Source: Tiliqua scincoides (taxonomy: Eukaryota; Chordata; Lepidosauria; Squamata; Scincidae). From it: a stretch of 64,000 nucleotides of DNA. The translations under genes and the position numbers were made by a program. The stretch spans positions 186,001 through 250,000 of the forward strand of contig NC_089823.1 in NCBI RefSeq assembly GCF_035046505.1, read 5' to 3'. Under the pieces are notes generated by a model. The model saw only the letters and a list, made by a program, of their open reading frames with translations, searched no databases and had not been told where the DNA came from. Positions 23,403 through 34,859 of this stretch are shown piece by piece (position 1 is the first letter of the stretch; every line of letters begins with the position of its first letter).

Positions 23403-23490
23403 ATGGTAATGCAAATGCAAATGCAATGGTAATGCAAATGCAAATTGTAATGCAAATGCAGGCGCTCAATGGTAATGCAAATGTAATGCT
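23403..23490 (+). repeat. Array of ATGCAAAT octamers
   Basis: About 85 bp with six copies of ATGCAAAT, some overlapping, in degenerate tandem units of the form GGTAATGCAAATGC. ATGCAAAT is the canonical POU (Oct) binding site. It lies inside the DNA transposon. Confidence 0.85.
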
Positions 23491-23609
23491 TAGTGACAAT
23501 GCACTTGCAGAAAAATACTACAGTACCTCATTCTACCAGTGCAAGGATGATAAAGCAGAAAAGGCTAGCATGTAAAATTCCTTTTAAACTAGAGGTAGTA
23601 AAATATGCT

Positions 23610-26026
23610 GTATCACACGAAAAAGGAAGGAAGACCTCGCATTGATACCAGCAAGACCCGGGATCAGAGAAAAGTGGAGGAATTTGCACAAGCGCTTGAG
23701 GAATCTCTTCCAGGCCCGGCCGACGCAAACGCATCCAACAGATGGGAACATTTCAAGAATACCGTTTACAACAATGCCTTGTCCATATTTGGCAAGAAGA
23801 CCAACAAGGCGGCAGACTGGTTTGAAGCCCACTCTGAGGAGTTGACGCCAGTCATTGAGGAAAAGAGGAGAGCTCAAGCAGCATACAAGGCCTGTCCCAG
23901 TGAGCGCAACCTGCAGGTCCTCCGAACTGCTCGCAGCAAAGTCCAACAGACTGCCAGGAGATGTGCTAACGACTACTGGCTCCAGCTCTGTTCCGAGATA
24001 CAGATAGCAGCTGACACGGGCAACATCAAGGGGATGTATGATGGTATCAAGCAGGCCCTAGGTCCAACACAGAAGAAAATTGCCCCTCTGAAGTCTGCCA
24101 CAGGCGAGGTCATCCAGGATCGGGCGCAGCAGATGGAACGCTGGGTGCAGCACTACTCTGAGCTATATTCCAGAGAAAATGTAGTCACCGAAGAAGCACT
24201 GAACAACATTGAGTGCCTGCCTGTGCTGGAAGAGCTTGACAGTGAACCAACCCTAGAAGAACTTCACGTGGCCCTGGACTCCCTTGCCTTTGGCAAGGCA
24301 CCTGGAAAAGACAGCATCCCTGCTGAAGTCCTAAAATGCTGCAAAGAGATCATCGTCACTGAGCTGCATGAAATCCTCTGTCTCTGCTGGAGAGAAGGTG
24401 GAGCACCTCAAGACATGAGGGATGCAAACATCATCACGCTGTACAAGAACAAAGGTGACAGGGGTGACTGCAACAACTACCGCGGCATCTCTCTCCTTAG
24501 CGTTGTAGGAAAGCTGTTTGCCCGAGTTGTACTAAAGAGGCTCCAGGTACTTGCAGAGAGCGTCTATCCAGAATCACAGTGTGGATTCCGAGCCAACAGG
24601 TCCACCACTGATATGGTATTCTCCCTTAGACAACTGCAGGAGAAATGCAGGGAACAACGACAGCCACTCTTTATAGCCTTCATAGATCTCACAAAGGCTT
24701 TTGACCTGGTCAGCAGAGACGGCCTCTTCAAGATTCTCCCCAAGATTGGATGTCCACCCAGGCTCCTCAGCATCATCAGATCTTTCCACAAGGACATGAA
24801 GGGCACTGTTGTCTTTGATGGCTCCACATCAGACCCTATTGACATCCGAAGCGGAGTGAAGCAGGGCTGTGTTCTTGTGCCAACCTTGTTTGGGATTTTC
24901 TTCACTGTCCTGCTGAAGCAGGCCTTTGGAACTGCAACAGAAGGCATCTATCTCCGGACCAGATCAGACGGAAAGCTCTTCAACCTCTCCAGACTGAGAG
25001 CAAAATCCAAAGTCCAGCTGAAATGTCTGCGTGACTTCCTCTTTGCCGACGATGCAGCTGTCACTACCCACTCTGCCAAAGATTTCCAGCAGCTCATGGA
25101 TCATTTTAGCAAGGCCTGCCAAGATTTTGGACTGACAATCAGCCTGAAGAAAACACAGGTCATGGTTCAGGATGTGGACTCATTTCCCTGCATTACAATC
25201 TCTGAGCATGAACTGGAGGTTGTCCATGACTTTGTGTACCTTGGCTCAACGATCTCCGACACTCATTCTCTCGATACCGAGCTAAACAAGCGCATCGGTA
25301 AAGCAGCTACCACGTTTTCCAGACTCACAAAGAGAGTCTGGTCCAACAAGAAGCTGACGGAACATACCAAGATCCAGGTCTACAGAGCTTGCGTCCTGAG
25401 TACACTTCTGTACTGCAGCGAGTCATGGACTCTTCGCTCACAACAGGAGAGGAAACTGAGCGCTTTCCACATGCGCTGCCTCCGACGCATCCTCGGCATC
25501 ACCTGGCAGGACAAAGTTCCAAACAACACAGTCCTGGAACGTGCTGGAATCCCTAGCATGTATTCACTGCTGAAACAGAGACGCCTGCGTTGGCTTGGTC
25601 ATGTCGTGAGAATGGATGATGGCCGGATCCCAAAGGATCTCCTCTATGGAGAACTCGTGCAAGGAAAGCGCCCTACAGGTAGACCACAGCTGCGATACAA
25701 GGACATCTGCAAGAGGGATCTGAAGGCCTTAGGGATGGACCTCAAGAAGTGGGAAACCCTGGCCTCTGAGCGGCCTGCTTGGAGGCAGGCTGTGCAGCAT
25801 GGCCTTTCCCAGTTTGAAGAGACACTTTGCCAACAGTCTGAGGCTAAGAGGCAAAGAAGGAAGGCCCATAGCCAGGGAGATAGACCAGGGACAGACTGCA
25901 CTTGCTCCTGGTGTGGAAGGGATTGTCACTCCCGGATTGGCCTTTTCAGCCACACTAGACGCTGTGCCAGAACCACCTTTCAGAGCGCGATACCATAGTC
26001 TTTCGAGACTGAAGGTTGCCAATACA
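23610..26026 (+). mobile_element. RTE-like LINE, 5'-truncated, with a 797-codon open frame
   Basis: Flanked by a perfect 13-bp duplication AGTAAAATATGCT (23597-23609 and 26027-26039). The open frame 23605-25998 starts at an ATG straddling the left duplication and runs to the element end without a stop. It has the RT core (SQCGFRANRSTTDMVF; FIDLTKAFDLV; SGVKQGCVL; FADD near residue 479) and a C-terminal Cys/His finger CSWCGRDC...H...C near residues 770-790. The 5' endonuclease is missing, so this copy is incomplete by truncation, but the intact frame shows it is young. Clade assignment (RTE group) is by resemblance of the endonuclease and RT in the sister copy. Confidence 0.85.
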
Positions 26027-27540
26027 AGTAAAATATGCTAAGGAGCATGGAAACAGAGCAGCGGAGAGACATATTTTATTACACTATTTGGTTCAGAATA
26101 TTTTTTTTCCTGTTTTCCTCCTCTAAAAACTAGGTGCGTCTTATGGTCAGGTGTGTCTTATAGAGCAAAAAATACGGTACCTCTTCAGCGATGTAAGCAT
26201 GTCCCCCCATCAGCCAAGGACACAGCACTCCCACTTGCACAATCCTTGCTAACTAGGAGTTGAGCAGCTCTGCCTTCTCTTGGTTTCCAGACACTGATTG
26301 ACCATCCTTGTCCAGGAGCAGTCCCACCCCTCGTTTCTCTTCCTCTTTCCTTGGGCATAGCTAAAAAAACCCTTCTTGTTGCTCTTGACATCCCTGGCCA
26401 GCCTTAGCTCGTACTGGGCTTTAGCATTCCTAACCCTCGCCCTGCAAGACCTGGCTATCTGACCGTATTCCTCCCTGGTGATCAGTCCCATCTTCCATTT
26501 TCTATACGTCTTTTTTAATCTTCAACTCACCGCTGAGTTGCTTGTTGAGCCGTCCTGGTTTTTTGAGGCATCTTCCCTTTTCTTTTTCATCTGCCTGGGC
26601 CTCTAGAAGCTGCTTCTTAAAGCGCTCCCACCCACCTTGTGCCCATTTTCCCATGAGTTCAACAGCCCTCAACTCTCTGTGCTTGTTAAAATCAGCCTTC
26701 CTGAAATCCAGCGCACGGGTTTCACTGCATGTTCCTTTTGTATCCCATAAGAGTGAGAATGCCAGCAGTTCGTGATCACTTTCTCCTTGGTTTCCTACTA
26801 CTTTGACAGCTTCAACCAATTCTAACCAATCCTAACCAATTGGGCTTTAACCAATTGGTAAGGATCAGGTCAAGGATGGCCCCCTCCCATTCCTTCCTCC
26901 ACTTTCTGGAAGATGAAGTTATCCTCCAGGCACAACAGGAATTTATTGGAGCTGACATGCTTGGCTGAATTAGTCTCCCAACAGATGTCCAGATAGTTAA
27001 AGTCCCCCATTACACCAACCTCGTGTTCCCTTGCAATGTCTGCCAGTTGTTTCAAGAAAACATCATCCACTTCCTCCCCTTGACCTGGCAGTCTATAGTA
27101 GACTCCCACCACACTGCTGTATTTGTGGTTTTTCCCCATAACGTTCACCCAGATGCTCTCCACAGGGGTACCTGGATAGCTTTGTTGGACTTCCGAGCAG
27201 GTGTAGACATTTTTTAACGTATAATGCCACTCCACCTCCCCTTTTACTACATCTGTTCTTCCTGAACAACTGATAGCCTTCCATTTCTGCATTCCAATCA
27301 TGGGAGTCATCCCACCAGCTTTTGGTTATTCCTATTAAGTCAAATTTCCCTTCCCTTGCTAGAAGTTCAACCTCATCTTGTTTATTTCCCATGCTCCATG
27401 CATTTGTATATATGCAGCATAAACCCTGCAGATTGTGACTCAATGTCCCTTCCCCTTCTTTAATTAGGCTGGACCTCTCCAAATATTGCCTAGTTACAGA
27501 GATCTTTAAGGCCAGCATCAGAACTAATGTTAAAATGGCA

Positions 27541-28143
27541 TTACTTTGGCCAGTGTAGTGAGAGCTCCTGGCTCACAGCAACACCCTCCTCTCTCTGTCT
27601 CAGTCTTCCTAGCTGTAGTATGGGGAGATGACTTGCTTATCCACCAGGTGTGTTGCAAGGACAACATCAAGAGGACCCACCCAAAGCCCTGCACACACCC
27701 AGAAAGTGCAACAGCGGCACCAGGATCCTGCCTAAGTCACCTGCAGAAAGCAGCTGTGGGGGGGGGGTCTGTTTGGAAAGAGAGTCTGGGGGCTCACTGT
27801 ACTCTTAGGAAGGAAAACGGCTTCAGAAATGTTTACAGACCATTTTAAAACAGGGAAAGCAGGGCGTACTGTGTTCCGAGCGAGCCCCTCTGCTGCACAG
27901 GACACAGGCACAGGGGGTGCTCTTTGTGGCTGGAAGCTCTCCGTGCCCAGGCCAGCACTCAGTTCTGCTTGCTGCAGACCACCCTACCCTTGCCCCTCCA
28001 ACAGCAGCCAGAGGGGCAGGCAGACACAGGACGGGAGCAGCAAGACGTCCCCCATTACTCCGAAGCTCTGTTTACTGCGACATTCAGGCTCCCCCACACT
28101 GGGTCAGATTCAGAACTTCCCCCAGTCCACATGACGGAGTCCA
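27541..28143. other. Intergenic; source of a 30-bp copy found at 31604
   Basis: No exon recognised between the CR1 end and the stop of the FH2 gene remnant. 27841-27870 is identical to 31604-31633. A G run (27758-27766) is present. No clear AATAAA for the minus-strand FH2 gene was found here. Confidence 0.55.
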
Positions 28144-31100
28144 TCAGGAGTGGGAGGTGTCCTGAGGCTTGTCCTTAGCACCCAGGCGGCGGAAGAATCG
28201 CGCCAGGACAGAGCCCTCTTGAGGAGGGGCAGGGGGAGGTGGGGCTCTCCAACTCCTCAGGGAGAGTCTTGTGGAAGAGGTGGGGAAAGCGAAATCTATT
28301 TGGGGTGCCTGGCAAGAGAAGCCCCTTGGAGGGGTTCGGATGGCAGTTGGGGCCTCCTGCAAGTCACAGCTGGGGGGGGCACAGGCAGGTTCTGGAGCAG
28401 AAGCTTCCATGCCAGAAGGGTGCATGATGAGCGTGTGTCAAGGGCCAAGGGGCAGCTGTGCCGGCTTCCCTCCAGCCCAGGGATTGTCTGCAGCAAGGTG
28501 AGGCCCCTGGAGGAAGAGTGGGTCTAGCTCCACGTCCTGCAGGCCGGGGTCCAGAGCCGAGCACGTGGCGATGGAGCGGCGCTTTGCCTTCCTCTCCTGC
28601 TGCTGCGCTGCTGCCTTCCAGGCCTGGTTCTCCTGCGGTGGGCGGGAGAAAGAAGCAAGGCAGGCTGAGGCCAGGGAGGAACTGCAGCGGGCTCTGGGGC
28701 AGGCACTACTGAAGGGAGCCCCCAGGCTCAATCACAGGCAGGACAGAGGGGGGAATCCTGCAGCAGTCTGGCGCAGGAGGCCAGACTTGCCTGGAGAGAC
28801 CGTGCCTTGCTCTTTCCTCCCCGCCCTGCATCACCGCAGGGGTGACCCGCCAGTCATTTCCTTGCCCACCCATGCTTGGGGGGGGGCTGTGAAAGGGCCT
28901 GTGTGCACAGAGGAGGCTGTGGAATTGCCTGGCTTACCTGGACTGCAGCGAGAAAGCGCTCTCCAAAGGTATGGAAGATGCCACGGCACTCAGCCACACT
29001 GAAGCTCTCCAGGTCCTCGCAGAGGAAGTTGCAGAGCGTCCCTGTGACCTGGCGGAAACCCTCCAGGGAAGCCCTCATGAGGCTTGGCCTCTGCCTCATG
29101 CAAGAAACCGGCCATTGGGCCTCCAGGCCCGGGGCCTTCGTGCTCCCCTGAGCCCCCAAGAGGCGCTGACCCAGTTTCTGAAACTCTGCCATCCCCTCCT
29201 GATCCACAAGCCTGAAGAAGAACAGGCAAGATGATCTGTGGGTGCTCAGCCAGGCGCTACAGATGGGGCTGCTGACACTGGCCTGGGGCAAGACCCCCAA
29301 CGGCCTCCTCCCTAAATGCATTGGGTGGGGACAGAAGCAGATTGAAAGCAGATTAAAGCTGTAAAACACAGCTCTGGAGAGGCTGAATTTGATACCCAAA
29401 TTTGTCGTAAATTTGTGTACTATACAGTTTTTGTCATAGCCTTGGAGGCCTGGGCCCCTGGGATTTTGTCCTCCTGCCCCCCCTTCAGGTCTGACTACAG
29501 GCACCTTCAGCTCCTCTCTGCACCTGATCCCCCCCCCCCCACAGTGGCCAGCAAACTGGCAGCCCTGCCTCGAGAGTGAAGGTGCAGGACGATGACTGGA
29601 GCCTGGTCCAGCAGCCCCCTCCACAGTCCCAGTTCAAACATCTGGTGCGCTGTGATACCTCTGCTAGACTCCTCCTCAGGGAGCCCGGTGCCAGTGAGCA
29701 GCCAGTCTGCCAGGCAGGCCAGGGGGAGGAGTGAACCACCCAAGCCCCCTGCCCAACTCTCCAAGCAGCACAAAAGAACTGCCAACTACCCAAAGCCCCC
29801 GAGAGCCATTGTTCAGGATGAGGCTGCTGTGCTGTTTCAGCTCCCCACCAGTGCTCCAAAGGGGGCTCCCAATGGGGGCCCAGGAAGTTCCCCTCCTCCC
29901 CGAGAGGCAGGCCCAAGATGTGGAGCTTGCTGGGAAAACACAGCAGAGTTGGAACCTTCTTCTTCACCTCCTGCGTGGGCAGGAGAGGGAGGGATCAGTC
30001 AACTCTCCCCTCAGCCACAAGAAGGATGGGTCCAGCCAGCGCAGCATGACCTTGCTGCACGCAGTCGTTCCCGTGCCCGAGCTCCCTGGAGTCCCATGGG
30101 ACTGTCACACGCAGCCAGGGGCAACAGAACCTGTGCCTGCCACCCCAAGAGTTACAGCCCGGCTTCAAGACGGAAACCACTTGGTTGGGGCCTGGGAAGC
30201 ACCTGCAAGCAGCCCTCTTCCAGAGAGCCTGTGAGCACTGTCAGCCTGGCACCATGGGCATGCCCCGCATGGCACCAAGTTGGTCTGCTGGGAGGCCTGG
30301 GCCAAACCGCCACAGCTCCCCTCTGCCTGTTTTCCAGCCTGAGAGGCTGAAGCCAAAAGCCCTAACTAAGGGGGAGCGCATGGCTGAGAGAGCAGAGGCA
30401 GGATGTCACTGCCACCCTTGTTGGCTCTGTGCTTGCGCTTGGCTCGGCTTTCCTCGTGCCTGGTGCCTGCTCCTCCTTGAGGAAAGTCTTTGCTCCAGCA
30501 GCTGAAGAGAGCCGGGCCTGTCTGGCTGAGACCAGAGCTGCAGGCATCCCTCCCCTCTCCCCAGCAAGGGCTGCAGCAGGGGGAACCCCAAGTGACTGGC
30601 TAGACTCGGGCTGGAACTGTCAGCTCCACCTCCCCCAGGTCAGCCTGACTGCCAGAGGCTGCGGTCCTCCCCTTGAGGAACTGGAGAGCCAGCAAGAAGC
30701 AGGTCAGGTGGGCCGCCTGTCTCACGTGTCCAAGCGTGCATTCAGATGGCTTCCAATCAGAGATTCCAGTGGCTTCCTTGCAAGTGAGATGCAGCGCCCT
30801 CTGCAGGGCCTGGCAGTCCGAATTCCTGACCCCACCACCAGAATCTCTCTCAGGACTTCTATCTTCTGCCCTTCCTGGGAGTGTGGATGGGTCCAAGGGA
30901 AGGCCACTGCTGCATGGCCCCCTTCAAACTGTCGAATCAGTCGGGAGCCAGAGCAACACCCACTGGCGGGGCAGCAGTTGCTGACGGAGCTAAACTGGAA
31001 TGGGAGCCTTGGTCTGCCTGCCCAACCAACAGCCACAGCAGCCAGAGGCTCAGCCACGGCCCACATCGAACTGGAAGACAGATCTGGGTCAAAGTCCAGG

Positions 31101-31446
31101 CTAGAGCCCAAATCCACCCACCTGGCTGACCTGAATTAAGGTGGTGCTCTGGAGTTAAGGCAGTGCTTGTGCCCCCCCCCAACACAAACACTGGATCTGT
31201 CCCTGCCTGGGAGTGGTGGGTTGGGGCAAGGTCCCTGCGCAGCCCAGAGGCCACTATCCCAGGGCCCCACGAGACCAAACCCCGATGGGGAAGGGGAGTG
31301 CCCCTCACCCCCACAACTGGTCGGTTTTGTGTTGGAATCCGGGGTGCCAGAAGCGGCTCTGAATATTCAAACCAGTACCTCTCCCCCCTGCACATGGCAT
31401 CCCTTCAGTGCTCCCCCAATGTGAGAGATGGAGCCCTGTAACACAC

Positions 31447-31576
31447 ACCCCAAGTCTGCTCCCCAGGGCCACAAAGTGCAGGAGGGCCGTGCCAGGCCTG
31501 TTGGCTTTGGTGTCAGCCAGACGGAGCAGTGAGGGCACTCGGAAGCCAAGCGCCTAACCCCAAGTCTGCTCCCCAG
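31447..31576. repeat. 20-bp direct repeat bracketing an FH2 exon
   Basis: 31447-31466 and 31557-31576 are identical over 20 bp (core CAAGTCTGCTCCCCAG), 110 bp apart, and enclose the exon 31467-31555. The right copy sits where a polypyrimidine tract and acceptor would be expected for this minus-strand exon, so the normal splice acceptor appears to have been replaced. Confidence 0.85.
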
Positions 31577-31603
31577 CAGCCTCCATGTACTCTCTCCAGA
31601 GTG

Positions 31604-31633
31604 CATTTTAAAACAGGGAAAGCAGGGCGTACT
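31604..31633. repeat. 30-bp filler identical to 27841-27870
   Basis: CATTTTAAAACAGGGAAAGC and the next ten bases are identical at the two places. The copy at 31604 is wedged between the FH2 exon fragment and the start of the inverted LINE arm. It is not part of the LINE, whose own sequence is known from 32560-32610. Confidence 0.9.
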
Positions 31634-31636
31634 CTC

Positions 31637-34600
31637 CATGGAGAGATTGGACTCTTTTTACCCTCCCTTTCAACCTCCTTCTAACCAGCCTCCTCATTTG
31701 AGGGAAGTCCGCCCGTCGGAAGTCAAGGGTTTTTGTTAGAGATTTGCCTGGTATTCTTCCCCCAACGTGCATGTCAAAACGGATCGCAGCATGATCACTG
31801 TTCCCCAATGGCTCAGTAACATTTACATCTCTAACCAGGTCCTGCGTACCGCACAATATTAAATCCAGAGTCACCTGTCCTCTGGTGGGCTCCGTGACTA
31901 GCTGATCTAAGCCACAGTCATTTAGCACGTCAAGAAATCCGGTTTCCTTATCGTGACCAGAACACAAATTGACCCAGTCAATATGAGGATAATTGAAGTC
32001 CCCCATGATTACAACCCTGTCCCTCCTTGTCACTCCCTGATCTGTTTCCTCATTTCAAGGTCCCCATCAGATTTCTGGTCTGGAGGATGATAGCACGCCC
32101 CCAGTATTACATCGTTGCACAAGCCTGGTAATTTAACCCAAAGAGATTCTACGGTGGAGTCGGACCCACCTTCAATCTCTACTTTGCTGGATTCTATCCC
32201 TTCCTTAACAGAAACGGCCACCCCACCTCCAACACGCCCCTGCCTGTCCCTCCTGTAGAGTTTATAGCCCGGTATTGCGGTATCCCACTGATTCTCCGCA
32301 TTCCACCAGGTTTCCGTTATGCCCACTATGTCAATATTTTCCCTTGTCATCAGACATTCCAGTTCTCCCACCTTTGCTCGTAGACTTCGGGCATTCGCAT
32401 AAAAGCATTTATACACGGATCATGCTGCGATCCGTTTTGACGTGCACGTTGGGGGAAGAATACCAGGCAAATCTCTAACAAAAACCCTTGACTTCCGACG
32501 GGCGGACTTCCCTCAAATGAGGAGGCTGGTTAGAAGGAGGTTGAAAGGGAGGGTAAAAAGAGTCCAATCTCTCCAGAGTGCATGGAGGCTGCTTAAAACA
32601 ACAGTAATAGAGGCCCAGCAGAGGTGTATACCGCAAAGAAAGAAGGGTTCCACTAAATCCAGGAGGGTTCCCGCATAGCTAACCAGCCAAGTTAGAGAGG
32701 CTGTGAAGGGCAAGGAAGCTTCCTTCTGTAAATGGAAGTCTTGCCCTAATGAGGAGAATAAAAAGGAACATAAACTGTGGCAAAAGAAATGTAAGAAGGT
32801 GATACGGGAGGCCAAGAGAGACTATGAGGAACACATGGTCAGCAACATTAAGGGGAATAATAAAAGCTTCTTCAAATATGTTAGAAGCAGGAAACCCGCC
32901 AGAGAAGCGGTTGGCCCTCTGGATGGTGAGGGAGGGAAAGGGGAGATAAAAGGAGACTTATAGATGGCAGAGAAATTAAATGAGTTCTTTGCATCTGTCT
33001 TCACGGCAGAAGACCTCGGGCAGATACCGCTGCCTGAACAGCCCCTCCTGACCGAGGAGTTAAGTCAGATAGAGGTTAAAAGAGAAGATGTTTCAGACCT
33101 CATTAATAAATTAAAGATCAATAAGTCACCGGGCCCTGATGGCATCCACCCAAGAGTTATTAAGGAATTGAAGAATGAAGTTGCTGATCTCTTGACTAAG
33201 ATATGCAACTTGTCCCTCAAAACGGCCTTGGTGCCAGAAGATTGGAGGATAGCAAATGTCACGCTTATCTTTAAAAAGGGAAAGAGGGGGGACCCGGGAA
33301 ACGATAGGCCGGTCAGCCTAACATCTATACTGGGTAAGATGGTGGAATGCCTCATCAAAGATAGAATCTCAAAACACATAGATGAACAAGCCTTGCTGAG
33401 GGAGAATCAGCATGGCTTCTGTAAAGGGTAAGTCTTGCCTCACAAACCTTATAGAATTCTTTGAAAAGGTTAACAGACATGTGGATGCGGGAGAACCCAT
33501 AGAAATTATATATCTGGACTTTCAGAAGGCGTTCGACATGGTCCTTCACCAAAGGCTGCAGAGAAAACTCCACAGTCAGGGAATTAGAGGGCAGGTCCTC
33601 TCATGGATTGAGACCTGGTTGAAGACCAGAAAACAGAGAGTGGGTGTCAATGGGCAATTTTCACAATGGAGAGAGGTGAAAAGCGGTGTGCCCCAAGGAT
33701 CTGTCCTGGGACCGGTGCTTTTCAACCTCTTCATAAATGACCTGGAGACAGGGTTGAGCAGTGAAGTGGCTAAGTTTGCAGACGACACCAAACTTTTCCG
33801 AGTGGTAAAGACCAGAAGTGATTGTGAGGAGCTCCAGAAGGATCTCTCCAGACTGGCAGAATGGGCAGCAAAATGGCAGATGCGCTTCAATGTCAGTAAG
33901 TGTAAAGTCATGCACATTGGGACAAAAAATCAAAACTTTAGATATAGGCTGATGGGTTCTGAGCTGTCTGTGACAGATCAGGAGAGAGATCTTGGGGTGG
34001 TGGTGGACAGGTCGATGAAAGTGTCGACCCAATGTGCGGCGGCAGTGAAGAAGGCCAATTCTATGCTTGGGATCATTAGGAAGGGTATTGAGAACAAAAC
34101 GGCTAGTATTATAATGCCGTTGTACAAATCTATGGTAAGGCCACACCTGGAGTATTGTGTCCAGTTCTGGTCACCGCATCTCAAAAAAGACATAGTGGAA
34201 ATGGAAAAGGTGCAAAAGAGAGCGACTAAGATGATTACGGGGCTGGGGCACCTTCCTTATGAGGAAAGGCTACGGCGTTTGGGCCTCTTCAGCCTAGAAA
34301 AGAGGCGCTTGAGGGGGGACATGATAGAGACATACAAAATTATGCAGGGGATGGACAGAGTGGATAGGGAGATGCTCTTTACACTCTCACATAATACCAG
34401 AACCAGGGGACATCCACTAAAATTGAGTGTTGGGCGGGTTAGGACAGACAAAAGAAAATATTTCTTTACTCAGCGTGTGGTTGGTCCGTGGAACTCCTTG
34501 CCACAGGATGTGGTGTTGGCGTCTAGCCTAGACGCCTTTAAAAGGGGATTGGACAAGTTTCTGGAGGAAAAATCCATTATGGGGTACAAGCCATGATGTG

Positions 34601-34787
34601 TATGCGCAACCTCCTGATTTTAGAAATGGGTTAAGTCAGAATGCCAGATGTAGGGGAGGGCACCAGGATGAGGTCTCTTGTTATCTGGTTTGCTCCCTGG
34701 GGCATTTGGTGGGCCGCTGTGAGATACAGGAAGCTGGACTAGATGGGCCTATGGCCTGATCCAGTGGGGCTGTTCTTATGTTCTTAT
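31637..34787 (+). mobile_element. CR1-clade LINE with 5' inversion
   Basis: The right part (about 32423-34787) is in plus orientation: ORF2 residues [58 protein letters not shown], to a stop near 34594, then a 3' UTR ending GGGGCTGTTCTTATGTTCTTA. The left part (31637-32422) is inverted and encodes the endonuclease on the minus strand (ANARSLRAKVGELE; GITETWWNAENQW; MGDFNYPHIDW; NSDHAAIRF). About 155 bp (31645-31797 and 32423-32573) is present in both arms. This is the twin-priming structure. There is one frame change near 33425 and a stop near 32963, so this copy is not intact. Confidence 0.9.
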
Positions 34788-34859
34788 AACTCACCTCTTA
34801 AACCGCTTCAGGAAGATTCCCAGGTGGAGAATCTTCTTTGAGTCCAGAAGGGAGACCTG

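Larger units (their letters stand above)
23237..26177. mobile_element. TA-target nonautonomous DNA transposon, carrying an RTE-like LINE
   Basis: Inverted ends: CC(A/G)TATTTTTTGCTC(C/T)ATAAGAC at 23237 and, reversed, at 26177. Both flanks are TA (23235-23236 and 26178-26179), as for Tc1/mariner-type elements. The left end also holds a subterminal hairpin (ATAAGACGCACTTTTT ... GTGTGCGTCTTAT, 23253-23307). Once the LINE is removed it is about 510 bp and noncoding. Confidence 0.75.
21636..27540 (-). mobile_element. CR1 LINE, interrupted by nested elements
   Basis: A minus-strand CR1: the 3' end at 21636-21690 reads CATAGAATCATAGAGTTGG then GGTCATCTAGTCCAACCCC. Going leftward in the element, reverse-transcriptase remnants lie at 22254-22715 (SGVPQGSVLG, KFADDIKLGG) and the endonuclease domain at 26870-27310 ([14 protein letters not shown]). 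With the 23237-26177 insert removed it is about 3 kb, so it lacks its 5' part. Stops and frameshifts are frequent; it is not active. Confidence 0.88.

Noticed and set aside
23605-25998. A 797-codon frame that could be taken for a host gene
   Set aside because: Reverse-transcriptase motifs, flanking 13-bp duplication and two further copies in the window show that it is a LINE.
16150-28143. Haemopexin (HPX), which adjoins TRIM3 in human
   Set aside because: No haemopexin repeat was seen on either strand here; the window's TRIM3 3' side ends only 260 bases beyond the stop, so HPX may lie outside the window.
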